Shown here in pieces: positions 62,209 through 64,000 of a DNA stretch of 64,000 nt. The DNA is taken from the NCBI GenBank assembly GCA_030374805.1, contig JARGSG010000054.1:1-64000 (forward strand), read 5' to 3'. The first letter of the stretch is position 1, and every line of letters begins with the position of its first letter. Made by a program: the position numbers and the translations under genes. The notes below the pieces were generated by a model. That model searched no databases. It was given only the letters and a program-made list of their open reading frames with translations, and had not been told where the DNA came from. Source of the stretch: Gracilaria gracilis. Its lineage: Eukaryota; Rhodophyta; Florideophyceae; Gracilariales; Gracilariaceae.

Positions 62209-62412
62209 TTAAAGACGTGGTCTGAACACTTCGAGCAGCCCGGAGCCGATGACCACAAAGGCGAAGAAGGCAATGAGAAGCGGGGCCATCCCGTAGCCGT
62301 CGTCGTTGTTGTTCTTGCGCTGCGAGGAGTTGGTGGCCACCTTTCGCGTCACGTTCTTGTCGAAGCGCGTGGTGGCCTTGCGCAGACGGGCGGCGTTATT
62401 TGAGGACGGCAT
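62209..62412 (-). CDS. Stress-associated ER membrane protein, RAMP4/SERP family
   Basis: 67 aa, typical of RAMP4 (about 60-75). The N-terminal half is basic and polar (RLRKATTRFDKNVTRKVATN), then YGMAPLLIAFFAFVVIGSGL (about 41-60) forms one C-terminal membrane helix, the tail-anchored layout of Sec61-associated RAMP4, which stabilises nascent membrane proteins during ER stress. The GP/AP-LL-A-F-FVV-GS pattern is conserved in the family. Convergent with the coiled-coil gene (95 bp between stops) and divergent from lipin. Start ATG 62410-62412 is the only one in frame. Confidence 0.87.
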   Translation of the reverse strand: MPSSNNAARLRKATTRFDKNVTRKVATNSSQRKNNNDDGYGMAPLLIAFFAFVVIGSGLLEVFRPRL

Positions 62413-63146
62413 AGTGAATACACTTGGGGTGAAGGCGGAAACAAGACGGAGAGCAGCGGGAACTGTGCAGAATGGACGAGGCGAATGCCAAGCTCAGGGC
62501 GGTGCGGGAGGGGGGTGGACGGTCGGTGAGAACGCGGCTTTATAGCTCGGGCGCGTTCGTTGCTGGCGCTTGGAATTTGGGAATGGACGCGCCCGCCACC
62601 AAATCGATTGACGGAATGCTGACGACAGCTGATTTGCTGCCGCTTACGGGGACCGCGCTGTCCGCGTGCTGGCGTGCTGTGCACGTGGACACCGCCCCCA
62701 CGTGGTGTCCCACATTCGCGGAGATACGATACGGAGCTGATTTGCGCATGGAGCACAGGTTGCGAAGGGAATCAATGGAATATGCAGGTCGCACAAGTGC
62801 CGCGTCAGTACGCCAACCAGAGCGCGCCATGTGTGGCGTGCCGCCACCCAATTGGCCGCCGCGCGCGCACGCTGCGCAGGTGCCGTGATGCACGCTCCAA
62901 GTTGGCGCCTCCAAAGCGAAGCGCCGCCTGCTACGACAGCACGCAAAGCGGCTTGCCGCAGCGCCAGCCCCGTCGATATCACCCCGCACAGCTGCGCTAC
63001 CAAAGCGCCTTCTTCCTCCGCCCGTCCGCCCGCCAGCTGCCGCTACGCCGCTCCGCGCTGCCGCTACCGCCGCCCCGCGCTGCCCGTCGTGTCGCTGGTC
63101 CAACGCGCTTCTTCATGTGGACGCGTGCTCGTCGCAGTTGACGACC
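62413..63146. other. GC-rich intergenic region between the RAMP4-like and lipin genes
   Basis: 734 bp holding the divergent promoters. It has overlapping open frames on both strands, the longest a 139-codon forward frame at 62472-62888 (MDEANAKLRAVREGGGRSVR). High GC makes stops rare here, so I do not call it a gene, although a small protein cannot be excluded. Confidence 0.5.
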
Positions 63147-64000
63147 ATGTCAGCGTATGTGGGCAAGCTGTTCACCACCCTGTCCTCCGCCTTCACCGAC
63201 TTCAACACCGCCACGCTCTCCGGCGCCATCGACATCCTCGTCATCGAAGACGATCATGGCCGCCGACACTCCACCCCGTTCCACGTCCGTTTCGGCAAGC
63301 TGCAGCTGCTCAAAGCGCGCGGTATCCCCGTTAACATCGAGCTCAACGGCACCAAAACCAACCTGCGCATGTTCCTGGGCGCTGCCGGTGAGGCCTATTT
63401 TTTCAACCCGCACGCCGCCGTCGCTAACACCTCCCTCGACTTTGACGTCGAGCCGCCGCAACATCTCCCTCTGAATCACCCTAATCACCATCTTCAACCG
63501 CCTTTCGATCTCCCCACTAAAGCTGCCACTCAACAACTTCCATCTACTTCCCAACTCTTCCCGTCTTCTTCCCCCGCCCAACCTTCTGTACCAACGCACT
63601 CTGTACCATCCGACTTTGATCCCTCCTGCTCCGCCATCGCCATCGTGCCCTCGCAGGTCCTTTCGTCCGATCTCGTCCCGTCCGACCGTCGCTTCGAGTA
63701 CTGTTCCGACTCGGATGTGGAGCTTACGCGTGCCGAACGAGACGGCACCGCACACGTCGCGCAGACCACCCATTCCCCACCTGTCTGTCTGTCCGATCGC
63801 TCCGATCGCAACTGGTCCACCGCCGTAACTGTATCCTTCGCTCAATTTCACTTGCAACACTCGCTCCCCGCCGCCGCCGCCGCCACTGCCGCCGCCACTG
63901 CCACCGCCACTGCCACCGCCACTGCTACTGCCACTGCCGCCACCCCATCCGCCGACCGCCCGTCGCCGCCGGCCGAAACTCACCCCGTCGATGACTTCAG
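63147..64000 (+). CDS. Lipin / phosphatidate phosphatase, N-terminal part (cut by window end)
   Basis: ATG at 63147 with the lipin N-domain at the very start: MSAYVGKLFTTLSSAFTDFN, TATLSGAIDILVIED, STPFHVRFGKLQLLK and a GEAYFF end near residue 95. This N-terminal domain is diagnostic; the catalytic HAD domain (DxDxT) would lie beyond the window. Lipins dephosphorylate phosphatidate to diacylglycerol at ER/nuclear membranes. From about residue 120 the sequence is low-complexity, Ser/Pro/Thr-rich, and near 63870-63945 it is an Ala/Thr run encoded by GCC/ACT repeats. Open to the last base, about 284 codons visible, no intron seen. Confidence 0.93.
   Translation, partial: MSAYVGKLFTTLSSAFTDFNTATLSGAIDILVIEDDHGRRHSTPFHVRFGKLQLLKARGIPVNIELNGTKTNLRMFLGAAGEAYFFNPHAAVANTSLDFDVEPPQHLPLNHPNHHLQPPFDLPTKAATQQLPSTSQLFPSSSPAQPSVPTHSVPSDFDPSCSAIAIVPSQVLSSDLVPSDRRFEYCSDSDVELTRAERDGTAHVAQTTHSPPVCLSDRSDRNWSTAVTVSFAQFHLQHSLPAAAAATAAATATATATATATATAATPSADRPSPPAETHPVDDF
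63866..63945 (+). repeat. GCC/ACT/ACC microsatellite in the lipin coding region
   Basis: Repeating GCCGCCACTGCCACC units code for an Ala-Thr run in the disordered linker after the lipin N-domain. Likely length-variable. Confidence 0.8.

Noticed and set aside
62472-62888. 139-codon frame between the RAMP4-like and lipin genes
   Set aside because: It lies in a GC-rich divergent promoter region, overlaps other open frames, and has no recognisable domain. Left as intergenic.
63150-63983. 277-codon Gly/Ser-rich reverse frame opposite lipin
   Set aside because: It is the antisense of the lipin N-domain and its GCC repeat. The forward strand has an unmistakable lipin start.

Overview
This is a eukaryotic nuclear window: about 60 kb of nested transposable elements, then a short GC-rich island with few or no introns (60.69-64.0 kb). 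The island holds a coiled-coil protein, a RAMP4/SERP-type ER membrane protein and the start of lipin. An intron-poor, transposon-choked genome of this kind would suit a red alga, but no lineage marker is present, so that is a weak inference.

The most unusual content is three copies of one large element family that I cannot assign to a known class, called here Elements A (1-5467, cut by the window start), B (7258-14697, partly deleted) and C (28332 to at least 39763). The left arm encodes a large protein (p1) ending in a 2OG-Fe(II)-dioxygenase-like domain and an acidic tail, a convergent ketopantoate-reductase-like enzyme, and a coiled-coil protein. A central region carries 72-bp palindromes and hairpin repeats. 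In C the right arm encodes a DNA methyltransferase in frame with a SET domain. Two features stand out. The ~0.74-kb central segment between palindromes is inverted in B relative to C. Purine-rich strand bias also diverges outward from the palindrome array, whatever the gene orientation, as expected of a replication origin. All copies carry stops or frameshifts, but different ones, so an intact ancestor is implied.

Layout: Element A; a Ty3/gypsy remnant (5468-17761, reverse strand) interrupted by A, a 419-bp MITE and B; a decayed GQNKN-motif transposon gene (18.6-25.5 kb) split by a Ty1/copia element with 241-bp LTRs (19799-24716); a piggyBac-like remnant (26.9-28.3 kb) next to Element C; a decayed purine-rich region that may extend C's right arm (40.2-44.4 kb); a decayed Ulp1-MULE (45.3-49.6 kb, reverse); a pogo/Tigger-like gene (50.5-52.5 kb) broken by a small MITE; an intact-looking Tc1/mariner element (53311-54475); and a complete Ulp1-carrying MULE (54683-60510) with 255-bp TIRs and a 10-bp target duplication, lying 170-180 bp upstream of the first host gene.
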